Below the pieces are notes generated by a model. That model had not been told where the DNA came from. It worked only from the letters and a program-made list of their open reading frames with translations, and searched no databases. A DNA stretch of 53,650 bases from Runella sp. (GTDB lineage Bacteria; Bacteroidota; Bacteroidia; Cytophagales; Spirosomataceae): assembly GCF_027484545.1 (NCBI RefSeq), contig NZ_JAIXST010000126.1, positions 1-53,650 of the forward strand. Direction: 5' to 3'. The position numbers were made by a program, and so were the translations under genes. Below are positions 17,874 through 26,091 of this stretch, piece after piece (position 1 is the first letter of the stretch; every line of letters starts with the position of its first letter).

Positions 17874-19250
17874 TTAGTTGGTTTCTTCGCGTAGAGCCTC
17901 TTCAATGGTATCAATAATAAAATCGCACTGGTCCTGCGTCAAAATCAGGGAAGGGCGTAGGGTGATGACATTTCCCTCAATAATTTTGAAAGCCAATCCG
18001 CGTTCCATACAACGATACATAATGCGCTCGGCTTCTTCGTACGCGCGCTCTTTTGTTTTTCGGTCTCGGACAAGGTCAATACCAATGTGAAAACCCTTGC
18101 CGGCTACGTTGCCGATGAGGGGATATTTATCCTGCATTTCCCGAAACGCATTCATCAAATACTCGCCTTTTGCGGCCGCATTTTCGATAAGCTTATGTTC
18201 TTCGATGTATTCAATTTCGGCCAAGCCTGCCGCGCAACAAAGTGGGTTTTTCTCGTGCGTAAAATGGCCGATGGAGCTGTCCTGCAAGACATTGTATTCT
18301 GATTTGGAAACAATTCCCGCAAAAGGAACCATGCCGCCGCCCAAGGATTTGCCCAGTACTAATACATCGGGAGTAACGTAATGTTCGCTGGCAAACATCT
18401 TTCCGGTGCGTCCCAAACCTTCAATGATTTCGTCGAAAATCAAGAAAATTCCTTCGCGGTCGCAGAGACTGCGGATTTCCTGCCAATAATTTTTGGAAGG
18501 CACCACGGGCGTAGAAGAAATCGGTTCGGCAACGATGGCCGCAATGTCGGGCTCGTTCCTAATAATGAGTTTGATTTGGCGTAAATATTCTTCGTCAATA
18601 TCGTCCGGGTTATCCCATTTCCACGGATTGCGATAGTAGTTGGGAAATTCCGCGTGCAGTGCCCCAGGCACCATCGGCCCATTGCCTTTCAGAAAGTGCG
18701 CCTGTCCACTGACGGCCGCCGATTGGTAGCCTGTACCATGGTAGGAATCCCAAAAGGAAATGGTTTTCCACTTCCCCGTGATTTGTTTTGCCAACATCAC
18801 GGCCATCTCAATCGCTTCCGAACCGCCCGGACAAAAAAGCACTCTGTCCAGTCCTGTGGGCGTAATCTCGGTCAGTTTTTTTGCCAATTGAATGGCGGGA
18901 ATATTGGTGTATCTTCTGGGAGTAAAGGCCAACGCTTCCGTCATTTGATGAATCATGGCTTCCATCACTTTGGGATTATTGAATCCTGCATTGTGGACAC
19001 CGTTGCCGTGCATATCCAGGTATTTTTTGCCGTTGAGATCATAAATATACGCTCCTTCGGTTTTGGAAAGCACGTTCATGACGGGCGTAGAAAGCGCCTG
19101 ATGAAAGAAATACTTGGCATCTTCTTCCAGCCAATGCAGGGTTTCAGCATCCAACGATTGGGTATACAAACTGCGTTGTTCGGAAGAATTAATGTCTCCT
19201 TGGTCTTCAGAAATTAAGTTTTCAGGGGTCATGGAATGGGATAAAATCAA
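17874..19250 (-). CDS. class III aminotransferase (PLP-dependent)
   Basis: A 458-residue fold-type I PLP enzyme of the ornithine/GABA aminotransferase class. The sequence shows YLDMHGNGVHNAGFNNP near residue 80, the cofactor-phosphate motif CPGGSEAIEMA, WDSYHGTGY, the cofactor-binding LIFDEIIEGLGRTGKMFA with its conserved aspartate, and the Schiff-base lysine in VLGKSLGGGMVPFAG. The amino donor is not evident; relatives include GABA, diaminobutyrate and amino-phosphonate enzymes. The start at 19250 is uncertain, because MTPENLIS at 19232 would also serve. Slipin ends 22 bases upstream, and the nitrilase lies downstream on the same strand. Confidence 0.85.
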   Translation of the reverse strand: MILSHSMTPENLISEDQGDINSSEQRSLYTQSLDAETLHWLEEDAKYFFHQALSTPVMNVLSKTEGAYIYDLNGKKYLDMHGNGVHNAGFNNPKVMEAMIHQMTEALAFTPRRYTNIPAIQLAKKLTEITPTGLDRVLFCPGGSEAIEMAVMLAKQITGKWKTISFWDSYHGTGYQSAAVSGQAHFLKGNGPMVPGALHAEFPNYYRNPWKWDNPDDIDEEYLRQIKLIIRNEPDIAAIVAEPISSTPVVPSKNYWQEIRSLCDREGIFLIFDEIIEGLGRTGKMFASEHYVTPDVLVLGKSLGGGMVPFAGIVSKSEYNVLQDSSIGHFTHEKNPLCCAAGLAEIEYIEEHKLIENAAAKGEYLMNAFREMQDKYPLIGNVAGKGFHIGIDLVRDRKTKERAYEEAERIMYRCMERGLAFKIIEGNVITLRPSLILTQDQCDFIIDTIEEALREETN

Positions 19251-19272
19251 AAGGTATTAGATAGATGATAAA

Positions 19273-20040
19273 TTACTCCTCAACTTTCTTTTTAGCAACC
19301 AACTCCGTAAAACTTTTTGCAGCCGTTGTGAAGTCTGAAGGTACCAATACAATCGTCGTTGTATTGTTGTCAATGCCGATTTCGGACAACATCTGCATTC
19401 GTCGCAATTCCAACGCAATCGGGCTTTTTTCCATTTCTTTGGCTCCTTGGGTCAATTTGATGGAGGCCTCCAATTCCGCTTCAGCTTTTACAATGCGGGC
19501 TCTTTTTTCACGAATGGCTTCTGCTTCACGGGCCATGGCTCGTTGCATTGCTTCGGGAATTTCCACGTCTTTCATCTCTACCATTTCAATCTTTATTCCC
19601 CAAGGTTCGGTGGTAGAATCCACAATTCGCTGAAGTGTACCGTTTATTTGTTCTCGTTCCCTCAATACTTCATCAAGCGAATGTTGCCCGATAATGTTTC
19701 GCAGCGCCGTCACCGAAAATTGATACACCGCCTTGTTGTAGTCGGCCACCTTAATAATGGCGTCTTCGGGATTGGTTATTTTAAACCAAAGGACCGCATT
19801 TACTTTGATGGTTACGCTGTCTTTGGTGATGGTTTCCTGCTGCTCCAAATCAACGGTTTTTGTTCTGATATCCACCTTTTGTTGCCGTTCAATAAAGGGA
19901 ATCAACCAATAAATTCCCGGGCCTTTTACTGCCTGAAATCGTCCCAATCTGAACACAATGGAACGTTGGTACTCCTGTGCAATGCGTATGCCTGACAGGA
20001 GAATTAATAGAATAATTCCGAGGATGGTAAAAAGGGTCAT
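19273..20040 (-). CDS. slipin family (SPFH/band 7) membrane protein
   Basis: A 255-residue stomatin-like protein with one N-terminal membrane helix (residues 3-19) followed by the SPFH domain: EYQRSIVFRLGRFQAVKGPGI, then a KVNAVLWFKITNPEDAI strand pair, and QHSLDEVLRERE. A long charged helix at about 160-210 should form the oligomerising coiled coil. Slipins build ring-like microdomain scaffolds in the inner membrane. A partner NfeD-like protein is often encoded next to them but is not seen here. The gene is 29 bases from the serine hydrolase upstream and 22 from the aminotransferase downstream. Confidence 0.9.
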   Translation of the reverse strand: MTLFTILGIILLILLSGIRIAQEYQRSIVFRLGRFQAVKGPGIYWLIPFIERQQKVDIRTKTVDLEQQETITKDSVTIKVNAVLWFKITNPEDAIIKVADYNKAVYQFSVTALRNIIGQHSLDEVLREREQINGTLQRIVDSTTEPWGIKIEMVEMKDVEIPEAMQRAMAREAEAIREKRARIVKAEAELEASIKLTQGAKEMEKSPIALELRRMQMLSEIGIDNNTTTIVLVPSDFTTAAKSFTELVAKKKVEE

Positions 20041-20069
20041 GGTAGTCGTTTTGAGGGGATGTAAACTAT

Positions 20070-21695
20070 TTACTGCGTGACTTTCTTAAATTCTACATTT
20101 CGCGCTCTGCCAACGGAAAATTTCAAGGTATTGACACGTGCTTTTTTATCTCTTTCAAAATAAATAATGCCCGCAGGAGAATTAAAACCATCCTTGTACG
20201 TGGGGGTAAGAGTCATTTCTGTTTTGGGCGCCCGGTATAAAATTAATTTCCCGTCTTTGATCCGAACCGAGAATTTTGCTTCCGCTTCCTCCGACCAATA
20301 GTCGCCCAAGTAGTCATTCATGGCTTTCTCATCCAAGTTGGGAACCTCTGCGGCAACAAAAAAAGTAGTATCCTGTGGAGTAATCAGGGAGAGTTTGGAC
20401 GGTTTACCGGGATGAATTTCAACTCGGTTGTTGCGCCACATAAACGTGTTTTCCGCTACCGGAATCAGATGGCCGCCTGTTGAGCTTGTTAATTTTTCAT
20501 CCTGTACCAATAGCCGAAAGCTGCTGCCGTTTCTGATGTCTTTGTACCAACCGGTATAGCCGGTTAATTTTTTGTTGGAGACGTTGAAGGGAGCTGGGTC
20601 GCTCTTTTTGTCGGCAACGATTTTGTTTTTTACCAATAAATTTCTGACGTCATTTGCGATGCTGGGACTTCCGTCAAATTCGGAAGAGTTGCTGAGCCAA
20701 GCAATGCTTAAACCTAATTCAGGGAAGTATTCCAAACTCGCTCGATAACTTGCGGTAGCTCCCGTGTGTGATATTGATTTCCAACCACGAACCGAATTTA
20801 TGACCAACCCTGCCCCGTAAGGATTCATTTGACCGTTATTGAAGGGATACATAGTCAACTGTTTCGCCAACAATGAAGGGTTGCCGAATTTGCCGGTCAG
20901 GTAATAATCATTCCATTTCAGCAGATCTTCCACCGTAGTGAGCAGTCCGCCATTGCCGTAAACGTACTCGTTCGGCATTTCGGTCAGGTAGGTGTCGCCA
21001 CTTTTATCGTAGGCCATGGCGCGATTGGGAACAATCTTTTTAAAATTATTGCGCCATTCGGTGTGCTTCATTCCGGCAGGTTCAAAAATATGAATTCGGG
21101 TAAATTCGGCCAGACTCATTCCGCTCATGCGCTCCACAATAATGGCAAAAAGGTTGTAGTTGGAATTGCTGTAAATGTATTCCGCACCGGGTGTATGATT
21201 TAGCGTTTTCTGTCGGGAAATGACAAGTAAAGCGTCATCATTACTATACGTTTTTGTACTCCGAGGCCAACCCGCAATGTCCATCACACTCCCCCAATCT
21301 TTGAGGCCGCTTGTGTGTCGCATCATTTGTCGCAGCAAAATCGGCGTTCCATAATCGGGTAATTCAGGAACGTATTTTCGAACATCATCATTTACAGACA
21401 GTTTGCCCTGCTGTTCAAGGAGCAAAATAGCTGCCGCCGTAAACTGTTTGGAGACCGAGCCTGCTTCAATAATGGAGGCATTGCTCAGCGGGATATTGTG
21501 TTCTAAATCACCCATTCCCCACGCACGGAAAAAAATCACTTGCCCGTTTCGGCTGATGCCCAACTGACAACCGGGAGCGTCCGGCCTGTAGCGTTCGGCC
21601 ATTTTTTCAATCAGCGAAAGTGTGTCCTGCCAAGTCTGTGCATTGCTGATAAAATGAGCAAAAAAGAGAAATAGGGATAGAAAAATCTTTTTCAT
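20070..21695 (-). CDS. exported serine hydrolase, beta-lactamase/DD-peptidase family
   Basis: A 541-residue class C beta-lactamase-related protein with a signal peptide (residues 1-20, ending SNAQ). The serine motif SxxK is S80-V-S-K83 within IIEAGSVSKQFTAAAI. The tyrosine motif is YSN in AEYIYSNSNYNLFA. The third motif is probably HTGATASYR near residue 315. The last 150 residues form an extra beta-rich domain seen in many Bacteroidota homologues. Such proteins are usually esterases or D-aminopeptidases of the periplasm rather than resistance enzymes. Confidence 0.87.
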   Translation of the reverse strand: MKKIFLSLFLFFAHFISNAQTWQDTLSLIEKMAERYRPDAPGCQLGISRNGQVIFFRAWGMGDLEHNIPLSNASIIEAGSVSKQFTAAAILLLEQQGKLSVNDDVRKYVPELPDYGTPILLRQMMRHTSGLKDWGSVMDIAGWPRSTKTYSNDDALLVISRQKTLNHTPGAEYIYSNSNYNLFAIIVERMSGMSLAEFTRIHIFEPAGMKHTEWRNNFKKIVPNRAMAYDKSGDTYLTEMPNEYVYGNGGLLTTVEDLLKWNDYYLTGKFGNPSLLAKQLTMYPFNNGQMNPYGAGLVINSVRGWKSISHTGATASYRASLEYFPELGLSIAWLSNSSEFDGSPSIANDVRNLLVKNKIVADKKSDPAPFNVSNKKLTGYTGWYKDIRNGSSFRLLVQDEKLTSSTGGHLIPVAENTFMWRNNRVEIHPGKPSKLSLITPQDTTFFVAAEVPNLDEKAMNDYLGDYWSEEAEAKFSVRIKDGKLILYRAPKTEMTLTPTYKDGFNSPAGIIYFERDKKARVNTLKFSVGRARNVEFKKVTQ

Positions 21696-21833
21696 TGGTT
21701 GTGGTTAGGAGGATGAAGCAGTGTGGGAAATCTTAACCCATTTCGGAAGGGCAATTTACAAGTATTCTCTCAAATCGACTGCGTAATTGCGGTGATTAAT
21801 GAATCAAAGGAGGCATTACAGGTACATTTCGTT

Positions 21834-22928
21834 TTATGCTCGGTTGAACCAACCTTTTATTGTATTTATAAACCCGTGATTATTCTTCCGTTTTTCTTCC
21901 CCAATCAAAAAACCGTACGGTCGTAATGACTCCACATTGTCGAAGAACACTTTCGCGATTCCTACCAACGGAATGGCTAAAACCATGCCCGGGACTCCCC
22001 AAACCAGCTCTCCGATTACGATGGCAATAATGGTAAACAACGGATTGATTTTTACCTGCGCACCTACCACCAAGGGCTCAAGAATGTAAGTTTGGATAAA
22101 CTGAATGGTTCCATAGGTAAGCAAAATACCAATCACCATCGTCGAGTCGCCTCCCTGCGAAAGGGCCCCAATAACCGTCAAGGCAGTTCCCGTAATATTT
22201 CCCACAAAAGGTACGATTTCAAACAGGCCGCAAATCACGGCGAAAAAGAGGGCGTTTTTTACGCCGATAATTGAAAAACCAATGCCGTACATGACCCATA
22301 GCATGGCAATCATCATGGCTAACCCCGATAGATATTGTTGGGCTACTTTCGATGCATCGGCAATGATTTTGCCCCATTTTTCTTTTTGTTCTCCGGGCAC
22401 CAATTTTAAAATGAACTGCTTGAGGTGGGTACGGGAATACATAATCAAAAAGATATACACCAAAACCAGTACCGTATCCACCAATAGTCCCGTTGATAAA
22501 CTCATGACAGCGATTGCCATTTTTCCGGCTCCGCTTGCGCCCGATGATTGTTGTTGTTTTACCAGTTCCTGTAGTTTTTGCGGTGCAATACCGAATTGGC
22601 TGCTGATACTATGCAACAGCTTTTTTTCCAGTTCGACCACATATTTCTGCATTTGGGACATGTCTTCGGTAAAACCGGCCACTTGCCAAGTGAGTGCGGT
22701 AAAAATTCCCGCTACTACCACCACTAAAATAATAATACAGAACAGGATAGACAATCCACGATTGATACCCTTCTTTTCCATCCAAAGACTAAGCGGAAGA
22801 AACAGCATAGCGATGATGCAGGCAAGAGTCAAGGGTACTAAAAAGGGCTTAGCAATGTATAATCCTGCAAAAACAAGGAAGAAAAGGATAAGAATCTGTA
22901 TGGCTTTTGTTAAAGAGGAAGTGCGCAT
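21834..22928 (-). CDS. AI-2E family transporter (TqsA/PerM-like permease)
   Basis: A 364-residue polytopic inner-membrane protein. Two hydrophobic helices at residues 10-50 precede a soluble loop of about 90 residues, and then six or so helices follow. Family landmarks are FLVPLTLACIIAMLFLPLS near the start, GLFEIVPFVGNITGTAL and EPLVVGAQVKINPLFTIIA, the most conserved part. Members have been linked to export of signals and to Na+/H+ exchange, so substrate is not predictable. The last residues carry charged segments in the cytosol. It is a single gene on this strand with a 138-base gap to the serine hydrolase gene. Confidence 0.88.
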   Translation of the reverse strand: MRTSSLTKAIQILILFFLVFAGLYIAKPFLVPLTLACIIAMLFLPLSLWMEKKGINRGLSILFCIIILVVVVAGIFTALTWQVAGFTEDMSQMQKYVVELEKKLLHSISSQFGIAPQKLQELVKQQQSSGASGAGKMAIAVMSLSTGLLVDTVLVLVYIFLIMYSRTHLKQFILKLVPGEQKEKWGKIIADASKVAQQYLSGLAMMIAMLWVMYGIGFSIIGVKNALFFAVICGLFEIVPFVGNITGTALTVIGALSQGGDSTMVIGILLTYGTIQFIQTYILEPLVVGAQVKINPLFTIIAIVIGELVWGVPGMVLAIPLVGIAKVFFDNVESLRPYGFLIGEEKRKNNHGFINTIKGWFNRA

Positions 22929-23267
22929 AGCGTTAGGAGTAAAATGATACCGATAATCTCGTAAGCCTGATGATTCAGAGAATCACGCTTCAATGTTACT
23001 AAAAAATCGGTCCGGCTACGTTGCAATGCGTATTCTTTTGGTATTTTTCGTGCAATTGTTTCTCAAAGTTGAGGGTAGTGTTTTTCACACTGAGCACCTA
23101 CTATAAATTGGGCGTCTGGGACGGCCTAAGCATTGATGCGGTAAAAAAGTACCCGTTTTATTGCATTTTACGGCTGTGTTTTCGATGGTTCCAAGTTGGC
23201 CGTGCCGTCATAGACGGCTATTTATTACAAATGCGCAGTCTTTAAGACTACGCATAACTTCAGGATT
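22929..23267. other. 339-base gap without a supported gene
   Basis: The gap lies between the start of the permease gene and the end of the DUF6624 gene, both on the minus strand. An open frame of 74 codons exists on the plus strand at 23021-23245 but is rich in Cys, Phe and Tyr and has no visible homologue pattern, so it is not called. The only structure seen is the hairpin at 23231-23255. Part of the gap must hold the promoter of the permease. Confidence 0.5.
23231..23255 (-). terminator. hairpin downstream of the DUF6624 gene
   Basis: An imperfect inverted repeat, ATGCGCAGTCTT and AAGACTACGCAT with one mismatch, lies 13 bases beyond the end of the minus-strand gene. The following minus-strand sequence is only moderately T-rich, so terminator strength is uncertain. 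Confidence 0.5.
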
Positions 23268-24134
23268 TTATTTAGAATCGTTAACAATTTTCATCGCTTT
23301 CTTATTTTTAGGATTCAATTCCAACGATTTCTTATAGGTCTTAATTCCCTCCTCTTTTTTATTCAAAATCAAGAGACATTCTCCCAAGCTGTCGAAGGTA
23401 TTAAATCCATTGGGGTATAATTCTGTATTAAGAGTAAAGATGATAAGTGCGTCATTGGCTTTTTTTGCACTCAAAAGCTCATAGCCAAAACTATTTATTT
23501 CACCTTCACTCACATTGTAAATAGCTGTATCTCCTTTTACCTTTTCAGCCTTTATCAATGCCAGTGTTTTCTCTAATGACTGTGATTCTGAATAGAACTC
23601 TGAAATAGAACGCAAATTCATCGTTCGCTCTTTTTCTTCTGCCAATGTTTCCACATCATAGTATTCTCGTTCTATATCAGTGACTTGTGTCGAGTCAATT
23701 TTGTATCGTTCCCATTTTGCATCCTGACCCATTTTTATGTATTGGGTACCGTAAATTTGGGGTTTATCTCTTCGCATCAGGTCTCGGTCAATGGCCGCCG
23801 CCAAAAGCCACTTGTTTACTGTTGAATCTAAATCAATCGCCCTTTTCATCAACTTAACAGCCATCGCAGAGGCGGTAGTGTCGGTGCCATGTTGAAAAAT
23901 CATCGCAGAATGATAGTAGTCTTTTCCCGTTATTAACTGACCTGAATGTATAAGTTCGTACACTCGTTTTTGTCTGATGCTGTCGTTTTTCGACAATTGA
24001 ACCCAGTCAATTGTGGAAGCCATTCTTGCTTTTTGGTCTTCGTCATACATCTTTTTCAGTTCAGCATTATCGGGCTTCTGTGCAAATGATGCTACTGAAA
24101 ACAAGAGAAAGAAAAGATATTGGTTCGTTGACAT
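23268..24134 (-). CDS. exported DUF6624 protein with C-terminal tetratricopeptide repeat
   Basis: A 288-residue protein with a short signal peptide (residues 1-18, ending SFAQ). The middle contains the DUF6624-type signature: SAMIFQHGTDTT, then LLAAAIDRDLMRRDKPQIYGTQY. The last 75 residues, from ALIIFTLNTELYPNGF to ELNPKNKKAM, form about two tetratricopeptide repeats. It is probably periplasmic or surface associated. No enzyme function is known for DUF6624. It diverges from the acyl-CoA synthetase gene, so the 187-base gap holds both promoters. Confidence 0.75.
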   Translation of the reverse strand: MSTNQYLFFLLFSVASFAQKPDNAELKKMYDEDQKARMASTIDWVQLSKNDSIRQKRVYELIHSGQLITGKDYYHSAMIFQHGTDTTASAMAVKLMKRAIDLDSTVNKWLLAAAIDRDLMRRDKPQIYGTQYIKMGQDAKWERYKIDSTQVTDIEREYYDVETLAEEKERTMNLRSISEFYSESQSLEKTLALIKAEKVKGDTAIYNVSEGEINSFGYELLSAKKANDALIIFTLNTELYPNGFNTFDSLGECLLILNKKEEGIKTYKKSLELNPKNKKAMKIVNDSK

Positions 24135-24260
24135 AGGCTTTAGTTAACATGTTTGAAATTATACTCACCCCCAAATATAACCCATAACTCCGAATCCTTA
24201 CTTTTTTACGATTTTCCTGGTTCTAACGGGCTATCGGCCTGTTTTAAGCCGTGAAATAAG

Positions 24261-24292
24261 TTTGCATCCTGCATTCGTTATTTTTATTTTAC
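24261..24292 (+). promoter_or_regulatory. candidate Bacteroidota-type promoter for the acyl-CoA synthetase gene
   Basis: TTTG at 24261-24264 is followed after 20 bases by TATTTTAC at 24285-24292. It lies 29 bases before the ATG. The second element matches TAnnTTTG at six of eight positions, counting the free positions. Confidence 0.45.
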
Positions 24293-24321
24293 TTTGCGCT
24301 CAATTAATAAAAACCTGAGCG

Positions 24322-26091
24322 ATGAAAACTTCCGCAACCCGTATATTCGATATTTTAGACCTGTCTGTTAAGCCACAGAACAAACCCGATACCTTTGCCA
24401 ACAAAAAGCAAGGGGAATGGGTATCGTTATCTTCTGAGCAATTTTGCGAACAGGTAGACAAAGTCAGTTTAGGTTTGCTTAAATTGGGGGTTGAGGTAGG
24501 TGACCGCATTGCGATTGTATCCGAAGGCCGCCCCGAATGGAACATCATAGATTTTGGAATTCAGCAGGTGGGGGCCATTTCAGTGCCGATTTATCCCACT
24601 TTGACCATTGATGATTTTCAATACATTCTTCACGAAGCAGAGGTGCGTTTTATCTTTGTCGGAGATGCGGGTTTGTTCCGAAAACTGATTGATGTCGTAG
24701 CTACGGCCCCGACGGTGGAAGAAATGTACACGTTTGATACCGTAAAAAGCGCCAAACATTGGAGTGCCGTTACTGCAATGGCCGATGAGTCCAATCGTCA
24801 GAAACTGGAAGACAGAAAAGCAGCAATTACTCCTGATGATTTATTGAGCATTATCTATACTTCCGGCACCACCGGAAATCCAAAAGGGGTGATGATTTCG
24901 CACAACAATATGCTGAGTAATGTGGAAGAAGGCCGTAAGTTGATTGCCTTTGGTCCGGAAGCGCGGGCGTTGAGTTTTTTACCGCTCAATCACGTGTTTG
25001 AGCGCATGGTGCAATACGTGTATCTGCGTTCGGGAATTTCAATTTACTACGCCGAAAACGTAGCAACGATTGCCGATAACCTTCGCGAAGTGCATCCTAC
25101 GGTGCTTTCGACGGTACCGCGATTATTGGAAAAAGTATACGATAAAATCATTGCGAAGGGCTACGAACTGCCGCGTATTTCCCGCAACATTTTCTTGTGG
25201 GCGTTGGATTTAGGGTTAAAATATGATCCAAATAAAGACTTAGGTTGGTGGTATAACACCCAACTCAAACTCGCTCGCAAACTCGTGTTCAGCAAGTGGC
25301 AGGAAGCTCTTGGCGGAAAACTCGAAATGATTGTGGCCGGGGCTGCCGCTACTCCTCCGCGTATTGCCCGGGTATTTTGGGCGGCTGGTATTCCCGTATG
25401 CGAAGGCTATGGATTGAGCGAAACATCGCCGGTGATTTCGTTCAATCGTTTATTTCCAAAACAGGAAATCCGCATTGGTACAGTAGGTATCGTGATTGAT
25501 GGCGTAGAAGTAAAACTCGCCGACGACGGAGAAATCTTGGTAAAAGGCCCCAATGTGATGAAAGGATACTACCTAAAACCGGAACTGACGGCAGAAGTGA
25601 TTTCGCCCGATGGTTGGTTTCATACGGGTGATGTCGGACAATGGGTGGATGGAAAATTCTTAAAACTGACCGACCGTAAAAAGGAAATTTTCAAAACCTC
25701 GGCCGGTAAATACGTTGCTCCGCAGGCGGTAGAAGCCAAATTGAAAGAATCCTTTTTTATTGAGCAATCGGTTATTGTGGGTGATGGTCAAAAATACGCG
25801 GCTGCCTTGATTGTTCCTTCTTTTGACGCTATCAAAGAATTTTGTCGTGTGGAAAGCATCGCTTATACCACGGATGCTGAGATTATTAAAAACGAGAAAG
25901 TGCTTTCTAAATTTCGTACTGAGGTAGAGGAAGTAAACAAAGAATTGGCTCCTTACGAACGGGTGAAAAAATATCATTTGTTACCCGGAGAGTTATCCGT
26001 AGCTAACGGCGAATTAACGCCTACGTTAAAACCCAAGCGTCGGATTATTCAGGAAAAATACAAAACTGAAATTGAGGAATTATTTGAATAA
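24322..26091 (+). CDS. long-chain acyl-CoA synthetase (AMP-forming)
   Basis: An ANL-superfamily enzyme of 589 residues that activates a fatty acid with ATP to acyl-AMP and then acyl-CoA. The ATP-binding P-loop is IYTSGTTGNPKGVMISHNN near residue 180. Other motifs are FLPLNHVFERM, the A5 motif EGYGLSETSPVISFN, the A7 motif DGWFHTGDVGQW, and A8 LTDRKKEIFKTSAGKYVAPQ. The C-terminal lysine for adenylation may be in ELTPTLKPKRRII. Length and motifs fit the FadD15/FAA1-like group. It converges with the sensor kinase gene with a 12-base overlap of the 3' ends. Confidence 0.92.
   Translation: MKTSATRIFDILDLSVKPQNKPDTFANKKQGEWVSLSSEQFCEQVDKVSLGLLKLGVEVGDRIAIVSEGRPEWNIIDFGIQQVGAISVPIYPTLTIDDFQYILHEAEVRFIFVGDAGLFRKLIDVVATAPTVEEMYTFDTVKSAKHWSAVTAMADESNRQKLEDRKAAITPDDLLSIIYTSGTTGNPKGVMISHNNMLSNVEEGRKLIAFGPEARALSFLPLNHVFERMVQYVYLRSGISIYYAENVATIADNLREVHPTVLSTVPRLLEKVYDKIIAKGYELPRISRNIFLWALDLGLKYDPNKDLGWWYNTQLKLARKLVFSKWQEALGGKLEMIVAGAAATPPRIARVFWAAGIPVCEGYGLSETSPVISFNRLFPKQEIRIGTVGIVIDGVEVKLADDGEILVKGPNVMKGYYLKPELTAEVISPDGWFHTGDVGQWVDGKFLKLTDRKKEIFKTSAGKYVAPQAVEAKLKESFFIEQSVIVGDGQKYAAALIVPSFDAIKEFCRVESIAYTTDAEIIKNEKVLSKFRTEVEEVNKELAPYERVKKYHLLPGELSVANGELTPTLKPKRRIIQEKYKTEIEELFE

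Noticed and set aside
20070-21695. Antibiotic-resistance beta-lactamase
   Set aside because: The SVSK and YSN motifs define the broad serine hydrolase family, and the long C-terminal domain points to an esterase or peptidase-type member.
23021-23245. 74-codon open frame on the plus strand in the 339-base gap
   Set aside because: Composition is rich in Cys, Phe, Tyr and Trp, there is no start-site signal and no family pattern, so it is probably chance.
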